Source: Candidatus Hydrogenedentota bacterium | GTDB taxonomy: Bacteria > Hydrogenedentota > Hydrogenedentia > Hydrogenedentales > SLHB01 | Direction: 5' to 3' | Assembly (NCBI GenBank): GCA_020848835.1 | Contig: JADLHJ010000063.1 | Location: 1-44,332 of the forward strand | Length of the DNA: 44,332 nucleotides | Part shown: positions 25,046-33,685 of the stretch, piece by piece | Numbering within the stretch: the first letter of the stretch is position 1 | How the letters are laid out: each line of letters begins with the position of its first letter | Notes under the pieces: model-generated | Told to the model about the DNA's origin: nothing | The model's database searches: none | The model's input: the letters and a program-made list of their open reading frames with translations, nothing else | Translations under genes and position numbers: made by a program

Positions 25046-26832
25046 ACGCATTTCGGCCTACGCTGGCGCTGGCGAAACGGGAGTTGCGCGGGGCATTTTC
25101 GCGGTGGCGGCTGGTGGTGTTTCTTGCGCTGTGGGTGGGCGCCGCAGTGCTGCTGAATTATGCATTGTTGCCGGCAGCGACGCAGAATTTGACGGAAATC
25201 ACGGACTCATCGCGGCGTGTACTCACGATCGAAAGTATTGCTTTGCTCGCAGGATTATGCATCGCAATTCCGTCGATCGCGGCGGTGAGCATCACCGCGG
25301 AGCGGGAACAGGAGACACTCGACCAACTTCGGTTAACGCTCTTGAGTGATCGTGCGATTCTTCGCGGCAAGACCATTGCCTCGATGGCAGTCGCGGTTGG
25401 ATTCATCTTTGCGGTGGTACCCGTGTTCGCCGTGGCGCAGTTTTCGGTGGGGCTCGACAACGCGCAGGTCATTCAACTGTTTGTTTATCTCCTTGTATTC
25501 GCGTTCATGATTGTACAGTTTGGATTGGCTTGTTCGGCCTACTTTCGCCACGCACTTTCGTCGTTGTTGTTGTCCTATTTGTTTCTTGCGACGTTGATGG
25601 CATTGCCACTTTATATGAGCTTGAATTCGGCGCGTCTTTTTTTGATTCCTGGATCAGGAGCGACACCAGGCCCGGGAACGACATTAGGCTTCCTCGGCCC
25701 CACCGGACAATCGGTAATGTTCGGCGGCGGGATAACATATTTGTCTCCTAGCGCAGTAATTGGAATCATTGTAGCTGGTGCGGCCCCGGCCTGGGAGATG
25801 GTGCTTATGTATGCAATGCCATTTGCCATTGGCGTGATCGCAAACTGGTTTGCACGGTGGGCGCTCGCGCGCAAGTCGGAGCCGAAAGCGGTGCGGCAGT
25901 CACGTCTCATCAAAGATGAACAAGTCCTCTTGGCGCGGCGTTCGACGTTCCCTTATTACTTGATTGACCCGTTAAAGCCGAGGCCTCCGATTCCCGATGG
26001 AAGGAATGCAATGTTGGAGCGGGAGTTCCGTTGGGGATTGTTTCAACGCGCGACGTGGATGGTGCGCGGGACATATATTGTGTTTTTTTGTGCGGTGCTC
26101 ATTTTCGCGACGGGTGTTATCAACTTTTCGCCGTCGGCCTTATATAGCCCATTCGCGATGTTAGTGGGTATGTTTTGTCTTGCCATCCCGGCTACGTTCG
26201 GAAACGCATTCACAAAAGAACGTGAACTTGGAAACTTCGATATGTTGCGCATGACAATGCTGAACGCGCGTGACATCATTTCAGGGAAAGTTCTTGGCGG
26301 CCTGTGCGTGCTCGCGCCGTCACTATGTGCGATTCTTGTCGCATGCATTTTAACGAATGTGTTCGTCCCGGAAGGTTACGGGGTGGCTGCGTGCGGTATC
26401 GTAACATTGATCGTTTGTGTCGCAGAGTTGGTATCGTTGAGTATACTTGCATCGATTTTGAGCAGACGGACTTCGTCTGCGGTCACGCTTGGCGCGGTGT
26501 TAAGTCTTTTTACAATATTCGGATCGTATTGGTTTCTTTACGTCGCCTGGTTTCTATTAAGCATTCTTGGCATAAACGCCGACTTCTTTAGTTGGCGCAA
26601 TCCTAACGAAGTGGCTTGGTGGGTGTCGCCAAGCGTATCCCCGCTGACATCGTTGAAAGAATCCTTTGCGCCGTTGGGCTTTGGCAACGTCGGTTCGTAT
26701 TTCTACGGTGGCGTGCGGCGAGAGCCGATTTCAGTTTGGATATTTGGACAGATGGCAGGCCTTGGCGTTGCTGCAATTGCGCTGCTTATAAGCAGGTACA
26801 TATTCACCCGCTACCGGATGCGGGACGAATGA
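25042..26832 (+). CDS. ABC-2-type permease, duplicated halves (P2)
   Basis: A 596-residue membrane protein paralogous to P1. The N-half begins LAKRELRGAFSRWR and carries TAEREQETLDQLRLTLL...RGK at residues 86-110. A linker with FPYYLIDPLKPRPP precedes the C-half, which begins with GRNAMLEREFRWGLF (320-334) and has TKERELGNFDMLRM...SGK at 391-416. It ends YIFTRYRMRDE, close to the P1 ending FRRYRMQDT. The start at 25042 overlaps the P1 stop by ATGA, which decides it over an upstream in-frame ATG (24946). Its own stop overlaps P3 by ATGA. It should sit in the inner membrane and need an ATPase partner. Confidence 0.8.
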   Translation: MNAFRPTLALAKRELRGAFSRWRLVVFLALWVGAAVLLNYALLPAATQNLTEITDSSRRVLTIESIALLAGLCIAIPSIAAVSITAEREQETLDQLRLTLLSDRAILRGKTIASMAVAVGFIFAVVPVFAVAQFSVGLDNAQVIQLFVYLLVFAFMIVQFGLACSAYFRHALSSLLLSYLFLATLMALPLYMSLNSARLFLIPGSGATPGPGTTLGFLGPTGQSVMFGGGITYLSPSAVIGIIVAGAAPAWEMVLMYAMPFAIGVIANWFARWALARKSEPKAVRQSRLIKDEQVLLARRSTFPYYLIDPLKPRPPIPDGRNAMLEREFRWGLFQRATWMVRGTYIVFFCAVLIFATGVINFSPSALYSPFAMLVGMFCLAIPATFGNAFTKERELGNFDMLRMTMLNARDIISGKVLGGLCVLAPSLCAILVACILTNVFVPEGYGVAACGIVTLIVCVAELVSLSILASILSRRTSSAVTLGAVLSLFTIFGSYWFLYVAWFLLSILGINADFFSWRNPNEVAWWVSPSVSPLTSLKESFAPLGFGNVGSYFYGGVRREPISVWIFGQMAGLGVAAIALLISRYIFTRYRMRDE

Positions 26833-28574
26833 ACGATTTGCTGCCGTTGGGGGCGCTGGTGCGGCGGGAGTTGGTGCGGTCGCTGCGGCGTCCGGTGTCG
26901 TTGCGGTGGGTGGCATATGTTGTAGCGGCGGCGGCTTTCTTTTCGCTGGTGGCATATCCGTCGGGCGATGCTGCGCCGATGCAGTTACGGGCAGCTTCGC
27001 AGGGTGTGTTTAGCGCGGGGATGGTGATCCTGTTCTTGGCGGGGGTGTTTCTGGTGCCGCCGGTGGCGGCGTCGTCGATTGTGCTGGAACGCGAACAAGA
27101 TACATACGAGTTGTTGTGGCTGACGATGCTTGGACCCTGGGGCATCGCGTTGGCGAAAACGCTCAACGCGGTCGGCTATTTCCTGTTGATGTCGATTGCC
27201 TCGCTGCCGGTGATTTGTGTGTCTGCGTTTTTGGTCGGCGTTGATGTTGCGCTAATTATTGTGGCGTATTTGACCGTGCTCGCGGCGGCGTTGACCAGCG
27301 CGAGCATCGGCGTGATGTGTTCGGCAGAAGCGAAGTCTACGGCGGGGGCCGTGTTTTCGAGTTACGTATTGATATTTCTTCTGTTCATTGGTTGTCTTCT
27401 GCCAATTGGTATTTTCAAATCAATCTTCGAAGGTTTATTGCCTCAAGCATATTGGAATCCGGCGACGTTATTGTCGCTGATTTGGAGCGCTTCGCCTGTC
27501 GTATCGCTGTCACGGATTCTGCGCAGCCCCGCGGAAGTGTGGGACAATTTTGGCGGGTCGGTGCTTGCGCTGGGTGTACAGGCCGCTATTTCGTATTTAG
27601 TAATTTCAAAAGCGGCGGGAATGCTGGGCAGGCCGCGGGAATTGCAGACCTACCATAATCCTCCTGGTACCCCAAATCGACTTCCACGGCATTCTACTGA
27701 CGCGCCTCCTATAAGGCTTGCTCCGCCTTTGCCTGATAGCATCGATTACATATCTTGGCTCGGCATTCTTCCGCGCATTGAGGATGGCACGAATCCCGTG
27801 TTTGCGCGCGAGCAGTTGCAGTCGCGGCTAAGCTTGCGCATGAGCGACAAGAGCGCGGCGCTATTATTCATTGCCGCACTCATTCTGTTTGGGCTTGCTC
27901 TAGTGTTTACTGCGGCGCTAGCGGGAGAGGGATTTGCCCTTGCTTATGTATGGACAATCCTGCTGCTGCTTGCGCCTACGGTGGTCGTGCCGATTGTCGC
28001 GGCGCCGTTGTGGGCTCGAGAGCGGGAGTTGGATACTTTCGATGCGTTGCGAATGACGCCGCAGTCTGCGTGGGACATTGTGACGGGAAAGGCGTATGCG
28101 GCAGTGCGGGCGACGACGAAAATTTATGGACTGTTTATGGTATTCGTTTGCCCGGTCCTGCTGGGTATGTTGATCGAACCGATTAGCACCGTATGTTACA
28201 TCGCAACGATTATCGTGCTGGCAGTGACCACATTCGAACTTGTCGCGGTGTGCGTCAACGCGGGAATGAGTAGCAAGCGCAGCGCTTCCGCAATCGTTGC
28301 GAACATTATGCTGCTGGGTCTCGTGCATGTGTTTCCTTTCCAACTTTCGTTTGCGTTTATCGGAGGCGAGGCTACGTCGCCTTGGTTAGATCTGTGGCCG
28401 GTGGTATTGTCGCCGGCGATTGCGTCCGTAGTATTGTTGTCTTATGTTTCAGACTATCCGATATTGGCACCCGTCACCGTGCTTGTGAGTTGCACGATAC
28501 ATACCGGCATTGCTTTTCTGTTACTGCGTATCGCATCGCGGCATTACACGCTGCGCTACGCGCGGGCGGATTGA
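26829..28574 (+). CDS. ABC-2-type permease, duplicated halves (P3)
   Basis: A 581-residue membrane protein. It opens LLPLGALVRRELVRSLRRPV, the form shared with P4-P6. The N-half motif VLEREQDTYELLWLTML...IALAK is at residues 86-110. A Pro-rich cytoplasmic linker (270-310, with RLAPPLPDS) leads to the C-half TNPVFAREQLQSRL (321-334) and its motif ARERELDTFDALRMTPQ...VTGK at 396-421. The start at 26829 overlaps the P2 stop by ATGA; the open frame extends 71 codons upstream inside P2 and is not used. P4 follows after three bases. It is the first of the P3-P6 subgroup. Confidence 0.8.
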   Translation: MNDLLPLGALVRRELVRSLRRPVSLRWVAYVVAAAAFFSLVAYPSGDAAPMQLRAASQGVFSAGMVILFLAGVFLVPPVAASSIVLEREQDTYELLWLTMLGPWGIALAKTLNAVGYFLLMSIASLPVICVSAFLVGVDVALIIVAYLTVLAAALTSASIGVMCSAEAKSTAGAVFSSYVLIFLLFIGCLLPIGIFKSIFEGLLPQAYWNPATLLSLIWSASPVVSLSRILRSPAEVWDNFGGSVLALGVQAAISYLVISKAAGMLGRPRELQTYHNPPGTPNRLPRHSTDAPPIRLAPPLPDSIDYISWLGILPRIEDGTNPVFAREQLQSRLSLRMSDKSAALLFIAALILFGLALVFTAALAGEGFALAYVWTILLLLAPTVVVPIVAAPLWARERELDTFDALRMTPQSAWDIVTGKAYAAVRATTKIYGLFMVFVCPVLLGMLIEPISTVCYIATIIVLAVTTFELVAVCVNAGMSSKRSASAIVANIMLLGLVHVFPFQLSFAFIGGEATSPWLDLWPVVLSPAIASVVLLSYVSDYPILAPVTVLVSCTIHTGIAFLLLRIASRHYTLRYARAD

Positions 28575-28577
28575 GGC

Positions 28578-30335
28578 GTGCGCAAGTCTTTTCTTCCGTT
28601 CTGGGGACTGCTGAAACGCGAGCTTATACGCGATTTGCGGCGGCCGCGACCAATTGTTTTGCTCGGCGGAGTGCTCGTTGTTGCAACCTTTGTAATCATG
28701 GCGGGATACCCGAGCGAGACGGTGTCGCCCATGCAGATGCGGATGCAGTCGATGATGATGCTGGGCGGGCTGACCGCGACGTTGATGTTTTCGGCGGTCT
28801 TTCTTTTGCCAGGTTATGCGGCGACGGCCATTGTGTCCGAGCGCGAGAGTGACACGTATGACCTGCTCGCGCTGACACTGACGCGCCCGAGCATCATTGT
28901 CCTTGGAAAGTTGGCGAGTTCGCTGGGGTATTTTCTGCTTGTGGTGTTGGGGACCTTACCACTGATTGGCACTACGATGTTTCTGGTGGGCATTGACCCT
29001 GAGGCAATCGCAGGTTCGGGTCTTTATCTATCGATTATTGCAGTCACCTGCGCGAGCATGGGGATTATGAGCAGCGCGCTGGTACGGAACACGCCGCGCG
29101 CGGTGCTGCTCGCGTACGTGAGCACCTTCATCGCGCTTGGCGGGTATGTCATTCCGTTCCTGCTGCTCTATGGTGTGATTGCGGTATTAGAACTCACGTT
29201 TCTTGAGCCCATCGTTCAATGGGTACTTAATTTTGTGGCGTCGCTCTCGCCGTTTGGCGGCGGCGCGATGGTTGCCGTAAGCGGCGGCGTGGCGATATCG
29301 TCGTTCACCATCGTGCGGATGATTCTTGGTCAACTGTCGTTTTCGCTGCTGGCGTTGCTAGTCGCGCGGCGGATGCTCGTGCAGCAGAGTGAGGAGCGGT
29401 CGTTCACGACGGTCGCGTTACCGCCACCGCTGCCTTCGGCGCCGGGGGATGCGCCGCCAAGGCAATCTGCGAAATGGGCGCGGATGTCCCTTCCGTCGTG
29501 GCCAGAGGTCCCCGACGGCGCCAACCCGATGCTTGCGCGCGAACTGCTGCAACTGAAAATCACGCAACGGTTGACGCCACTTCGAATGCTGTTGCTGCTG
29601 GCGTGCATCCTGCCAATCATGGCGGCGCTACATTTTGCGCTAGGAATAAACCTGCGCGTGACTGTAGGTGATGCGAACACGGCGATGTACGCGTGGGTCA
29701 TTGGCCTGGCCGTGCTCATGGCGTTTGTCGCGCCGGGTTCGGTTGCTGCGGCGTGGACGCGCGAGTATGAACGCGAGTCGATGGACCTGTTGCGGACATC
29801 GCTCATTACGCCGCGCCAACTTGTGTATGGAAAGATTGGGGCGGCGCTGCGCGCGTGTGTGCTTCCCTTTGTGATGACGATGTTCGCTTCGTTGCCGCTT
29901 CTGCGGTTTCCTTTTTTTCAGCCAGCCTCGTTCCAGATTCTTAGTGCGGGCTTCATCACGCTGGCGGTCATGACCGTCCTCAGTGTATCAATCGCCTCCA
30001 TTATGGGGCTGCTGACGCGGCGCACGTCCGCGGCGATTCTCTACGCATTCGCGGGCAGCATGACGGTGCTGTGCTCGCCTTTTCTGATCAATGCGTCGCT
30101 ATCACTTCTCGTGTATATCGTCCGGAGACGACTCCCCGAAGAACTATCTTACCCGGCGTGGCATTTATCACCGATAACGACGTTTGGATTTCACTTTCTG
30201 CCGGATGACGACGTAATTGGGCCGTTGAATTACGTCATATGGGGCTTTGCGCTGTGCGCGCATTCTCTCGTCGCGATCGTTTTGATGGAGCTCTGCGTCA
30301 GGCTGCTTGCGGCGCGGCATATGCGGGACCGTTGA
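28578..30335 (+). CDS. ABC-2-type permease, duplicated halves (P4)
   Basis: A 585-residue membrane protein starting with GTG three bases after the P3 stop. It opens FLPFWGLLKRELIRDLRRPR. The N-half motif VSERESDTYDLLALTLT...VLGK is at 86-111. A Pro-rich linker (PPPLPSAPGDAPP, about 282-294) leads to GANPMLARELLQLK (314-327) and the C-half motif TREYERESMDLLRTSL...VYGK at 394-419. It shares NTPRAVLLAY and LGGY with P6 (STPRAVSGAY, LGGY), showing close relation. It ends AARHMRDR. Three bases separate it from P5. Confidence 0.8.
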   Translation: MRKSFLPFWGLLKRELIRDLRRPRPIVLLGGVLVVATFVIMAGYPSETVSPMQMRMQSMMMLGGLTATLMFSAVFLLPGYAATAIVSERESDTYDLLALTLTRPSIIVLGKLASSLGYFLLVVLGTLPLIGTTMFLVGIDPEAIAGSGLYLSIIAVTCASMGIMSSALVRNTPRAVLLAYVSTFIALGGYVIPFLLLYGVIAVLELTFLEPIVQWVLNFVASLSPFGGGAMVAVSGGVAISSFTIVRMILGQLSFSLLALLVARRMLVQQSEERSFTTVALPPPLPSAPGDAPPRQSAKWARMSLPSWPEVPDGANPMLARELLQLKITQRLTPLRMLLLLACILPIMAALHFALGINLRVTVGDANTAMYAWVIGLAVLMAFVAPGSVAAAWTREYERESMDLLRTSLITPRQLVYGKIGAALRACVLPFVMTMFASLPLLRFPFFQPASFQILSAGFITLAVMTVLSVSIASIMGLLTRRTSAAILYAFAGSMTVLCSPFLINASLSLLVYIVRRRLPEELSYPAWHLSPITTFGFHFLPDDDVIGPLNYVIWGFALCAHSLVAIVLMELCVRLLAARHMRDR

Positions 30336-30338
30336 CGT

Positions 30339-31949
30339 ATGCACCAAGCATTGCTGCCAATGTCCGCATTGTTGCGCCGGGAATTGCTACGGGGCCTTAG
30401 ACGAACCGGCCTAATTCTTTCCGGGATGTTAATTTATGTCGCGCTCGTCTGGATATGGTACGAATCTTGGCCAGTGGATGTGATGCTTCCCAATACGGTA
30501 ACGGCACGAGCAGGGCAAGTCGGCACCAGTTTAACGATGGTATATATAGCGGCCGTAATTATATTCGTGCCGGTTTATTCGTCCATGGTAATACGTTCGG
30601 AAGTGGATCGCGATACATATACACAGCTGATTTTAACCCTGTTGCGTCTATCCGCAATCATAATTGGGGTATTTACGTGGGTTCTGCTCATGGTAGCAAT
30701 CATGGTGGCCAGCACTTTTCCAGTCATGTTAACTGCCGACTTAATCTCACCGCTAACAATAACTTTCCTAGCAATCCGATTTTGCATGATCATATCAACG
30801 GCGTGCGCGTGTGCTGCCGCTGGGTTATTTACGTCAACATTAAGACGGAAAACCACCGATATCATAGGGTTTTCGTACGCAATGGCCGCGATTCCCTTAA
30901 TCATCGGTTATGTCATTGCGGTCGCATTCGATTTGAAATTTGGTCGCAATAATATCTGGACCTTTGTCTCATATACGTTCACGCAGATTTCATCTACCTG
31001 CGTTTACTTATTATTGACAATCCAACGGCTTCGAGTGCTTTCGTTTGAAAGAATCTCACTCGATTCAGACGAACGAAGGCTATCTATACGCGAACGATGG
31101 TTGCAACACGTCTCACGGCGGCCACGCTCTGTGTATCCGGATGGACGCAACCCGGTGTTTGTACGCGAGTTTGGTGATGCGTTGCACCGCGCGCAGATCA
31201 ATTTCGGAAGCTTGATGGCGGCGGTGCTCCTCAGTTTGGCGCTGTTCGGCTGGACGTTACTGATGGTCCAGAGTGGTGACTTTTCTAAAGGCGTGTTCGG
31301 CATGGACAATCCGCCGCAGACGCTGCAGTGGTATTTTGTCACGACAATGTTGATTGCCGCGTGCACGATTCCGGGAATCAGTACGCCGGCCTGGACGAAC
31401 GATCGCAACTCGGAAATGGAAGAGGCGCTGGATCTAACCTTGCTCACTCGGCGGGAGCGCTTTGTGGGACGGGCCTGTGCCGCTGCCGCGTTGCCTTTTA
31501 TTGTCACGGCGTGTTGGGGAGTTGGTTTTGGGCCAGTGCTTGTTTATGCGACGAAATCCGCGAGCGCCACTGCGGTTGCTTTGATTGGCGCGGTGGCCTT
31601 GTCGGCCACTCTATTCAATTTGCTGGCGCTGGGCAGGCGCATCGCGCGCACGCCATTGAGCACGCCTGCCGCGGTGGTTCTTGTACATCTGATTGCGATT
31701 GCGTACATCGGGCTGCCGTATATGGCGATGCCGCGGCACAATGAGACGGCGACCTTAATCCAGCTTGGAATTACTGCGATTAGCCCGATCGCTGCGGTGG
31801 TCTGCGGCGTTCACAACGTGCGATTTCCGCCCGTACTGGGGCTGTACGCGTATCTGGGCATTTTCACGACAATGCAGGTGCTATTTTTTGTCATTCTCGC
31901 GTGGGGCGACGTACGCCCGGAGTGGAAATCGCGAAAGGTCATCCAATGA
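30339..31949 (+). CDS. ABC-2-type permease, duplicated halves (P5), divergent motifs
   Basis: A 536-residue membrane protein, the shortest of the six. It opens LLPMSALLRRELLRGLRRTG. The N-half motif RSEVDRDTYTQLILTLL...IIIGV (86-111) has Val where the others have the GK lysine. The C-half begins GRNPVFVREFGDALH (269-283) and its motif TNDRNSEMEEALDLTLL...VGR (353-378) has Arg in that place. The first 700 bases are AT-richer than the neighbours (hand counts of 25-30 G+C per 60 bases, against 35 in the second half). It may be a degenerate or specialised subunit. The frame is open throughout, and the stop overlaps the P6 start (ATGA). Confidence 0.75.
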   Translation: MHQALLPMSALLRRELLRGLRRTGLILSGMLIYVALVWIWYESWPVDVMLPNTVTARAGQVGTSLTMVYIAAVIIFVPVYSSMVIRSEVDRDTYTQLILTLLRLSAIIIGVFTWVLLMVAIMVASTFPVMLTADLISPLTITFLAIRFCMIISTACACAAAGLFTSTLRRKTTDIIGFSYAMAAIPLIIGYVIAVAFDLKFGRNNIWTFVSYTFTQISSTCVYLLLTIQRLRVLSFERISLDSDERRLSIRERWLQHVSRRPRSVYPDGRNPVFVREFGDALHRAQINFGSLMAAVLLSLALFGWTLLMVQSGDFSKGVFGMDNPPQTLQWYFVTTMLIAACTIPGISTPAWTNDRNSEMEEALDLTLLTRRERFVGRACAAAALPFIVTACWGVGFGPVLVYATKSASATAVALIGAVALSATLFNLLALGRRIARTPLSTPAAVVLVHLIAIAYIGLPYMAMPRHNETATLIQLGITAISPIAAVVCGVHNVRFPPVLGLYAYLGIFTTMQVLFFVILAWGDVRPEWKSRKVIQ

Positions 31950-33685
31950 TCGATACACTCGTTCCCTTTGCCGCGCTCGTGCGTCGTGAGTTGGTACGTA
32001 CCCTGCGGCAAGACAAATCAGGGCGAATTATCGTGCTCACGACCGCCCTGCTCTCGATAGCAATAGTGGTAAGTTGGCCATTCGATGACGACCCTGTATT
32101 CCGGATTCACCGCGCGACCACCCAGATCGCGCGCTATTGGATGATCGCGGTTTACTTTTCCGCTGTGGCAGTTCTGCCCGCTCTTGCGGCCACGAGCGTG
32201 CGCAGCGAACGCGACAAGGACACGCTGGTTTTACTTTTGCTTACGCGAATTTCGCCACGAGCCATGCTCGCTGCCCATGCGTTGAATTGTATGGGCTATT
32301 TTTTGCTTTACGCGATTGCGACGTTGCCGCTGGTGTGTACGGCGTACCTGTTGACGGGCTTTGAGTGGACCGTGTTGCCCATTCAATTTTTCGTCTTAAT
32401 TCTCACTGCGCTTACCTGCATCGCCGCAGGTTTGATCTGCACGGCGTTTGCACGAAGCACACCGCGGGCGGTGAGCGGCGCTTACATCCTTGCGGCAATC
32501 ATGCTCGGTGGTTACGCTCCCATCGCTTCGCTGTTGCTGCAACTTATCTTTGTTTGGATACTGGGTTATCCAGCAGCGCCGTTTCAGAATCTCGTGCCCA
32601 ATGTATGGTCAACGCCGTCGGGAATTGTCTTGTATCCCAACATCATCTCTTTCAACGTGAGCCTGCCTTACGTGTCATCCATGACGTTGCAGTGCGCGAT
32701 TGTTCTCGCCGGCTTTGTCATTGCGTGGCTGGGGTTCCGGCGGCTGCGCAATGAAAAATTTATCGCGCTTCCTAATGTGCACGGAACAGCAACGTCGCGC
32801 TCAACAGCGGGAATTCGCGCGGCAAAGCCGTTTTCCGACGCCTATAACGTCGTTTTCCAGCGCGAATTCCGCGTACTCCTGCAAACGTGGCGGCAATCCA
32901 GGGTACTGCGCATCGGCTCATTGGCAATTGCCGGCTTCATGTTTGTGGCCGTTGCTGCAACGCTAGTCTTCAAAATCGACCTGCTTGCCACAGCCAGCGC
33001 AAGAAATGACTTGATATTGATGTGGATCGGAGGCGCGGCCGCGGTCATCGGCATCGTTGCGCCGGGAGTGAGTCCACCGCTCTGGATTCGCGAGCGCGAT
33101 ATGGAGACGAGAGAACAGCTTATCATGACGCTCCTTCGGCCCAGGCAAATCATATTCGGAAAGGCATTCGCTGCGAGCGCCCTGTCGTTGTTAGCAGCGT
33201 GCCTGTGGTTGAGTGCAACCTCCCCCGTGCTGGTGTTTTTTCCCTCCGCATTGTGGGGATGGCACATCGTGTACACCGCGATTCCCATGTTGCCTCTTTT
33301 AGCGCTCACACTGGTAGCGGTCGGATCGCAAACACCGTTTCTGCGCGTAAGCTCTTCCATGTTTGCAATATCGTTGTCGTATTTCCTCGGAATAGGGTAC
33401 GTGTTATTTCCGCTGGTTTTCGCCGATGTAGTCGATGCGTTCATGTTGCCAATGCGAAGTGCAAATTTCTGGAAGAGTATTGTTCTTGGAATATCTCCGG
33501 TGGGAAGTTGGATTGCGAGCAATTCGGTTGGCTCCTACGTGTCGATGCGGGCATTCGAGGGGCCGATGCTTCGTTTAACTTTCTATGGGTGCACGTCGCT
33601 TTTCCATTGCTTTGTCATATACATATTCCTCCGGGATTCGACTCGTATTGAAGACAGCAAGGTTCGAAAAGGAAGCGAATCGTGA
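31946..33685 (+). CDS. ABC-2-type permease, duplicated halves (P6)
   Basis: A 579-residue membrane protein. It opens LVPFAALVRRELVRTLRQDK. The N-half motif RSERDKDTLVLLLLTRI...LAAH (86-111) lacks the GK pair. The C-half begins AYNVVFQREFRVLLQ (299-313) and keeps the full motif IRERDMETREQLIMTLL...IFGK (381-406). The start at 31946 overlaps the P5 stop by ATGA; an earlier in-frame start inside P5 is ignored. Its stop overlaps the GTG start of the binding-protein gene (GTGA), coupling the permease array to the importer genes. Last member of the array. Confidence 0.8.
   Translation: MIDTLVPFAALVRRELVRTLRQDKSGRIIVLTTALLSIAIVVSWPFDDDPVFRIHRATTQIARYWMIAVYFSAVAVLPALAATSVRSERDKDTLVLLLLTRISPRAMLAAHALNCMGYFLLYAIATLPLVCTAYLLTGFEWTVLPIQFFVLILTALTCIAAGLICTAFARSTPRAVSGAYILAAIMLGGYAPIASLLLQLIFVWILGYPAAPFQNLVPNVWSTPSGIVLYPNIISFNVSLPYVSSMTLQCAIVLAGFVIAWLGFRRLRNEKFIALPNVHGTATSRSTAGIRAAKPFSDAYNVVFQREFRVLLQTWRQSRVLRIGSLAIAGFMFVAVAATLVFKIDLLATASARNDLILMWIGGAAAVIGIVAPGVSPPLWIRERDMETREQLIMTLLRPRQIIFGKAFAASALSLLAACLWLSATSPVLVFFPSALWGWHIVYTAIPMLPLLALTLVAVGSQTPFLRVSSSMFAISLSYFLGIGYVLFPLVFADVVDAFMLPMRSANFWKSIVLGISPVGSWIASNSVGSYVSMRAFEGPMLRLTFYGCTSLFHCFVIYIFLRDSTRIEDSKVRKGSES

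Larger units (their letters stand above)
23219..33685 (+). other. Tandem array of six paralogous ABC-2 permeases (12 half-units)
   Basis: Six adjacent genes of 536-608 codons share the same architecture: an opening RREL-x3-LRR-like segment, a cytoplasmic ER-x2-DT-x2-LRLT...GK motif at residues 87-117, and a second copy of both in the C-half near residues 353-435. The N-half motif occupies residues 87-111 in P2, P3, P5 and P6, 88-111 in P4 and 92-117 in P1. P1 and P2 share a linker motif FP(F/Y)YLIDPL; P3-P6 share the start L-P-x-x-A-L-x-RREL. Genes are joined by ATGA overlaps or 3-base gaps. No ATPase gene lies inside the array. Confidence 0.8.
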
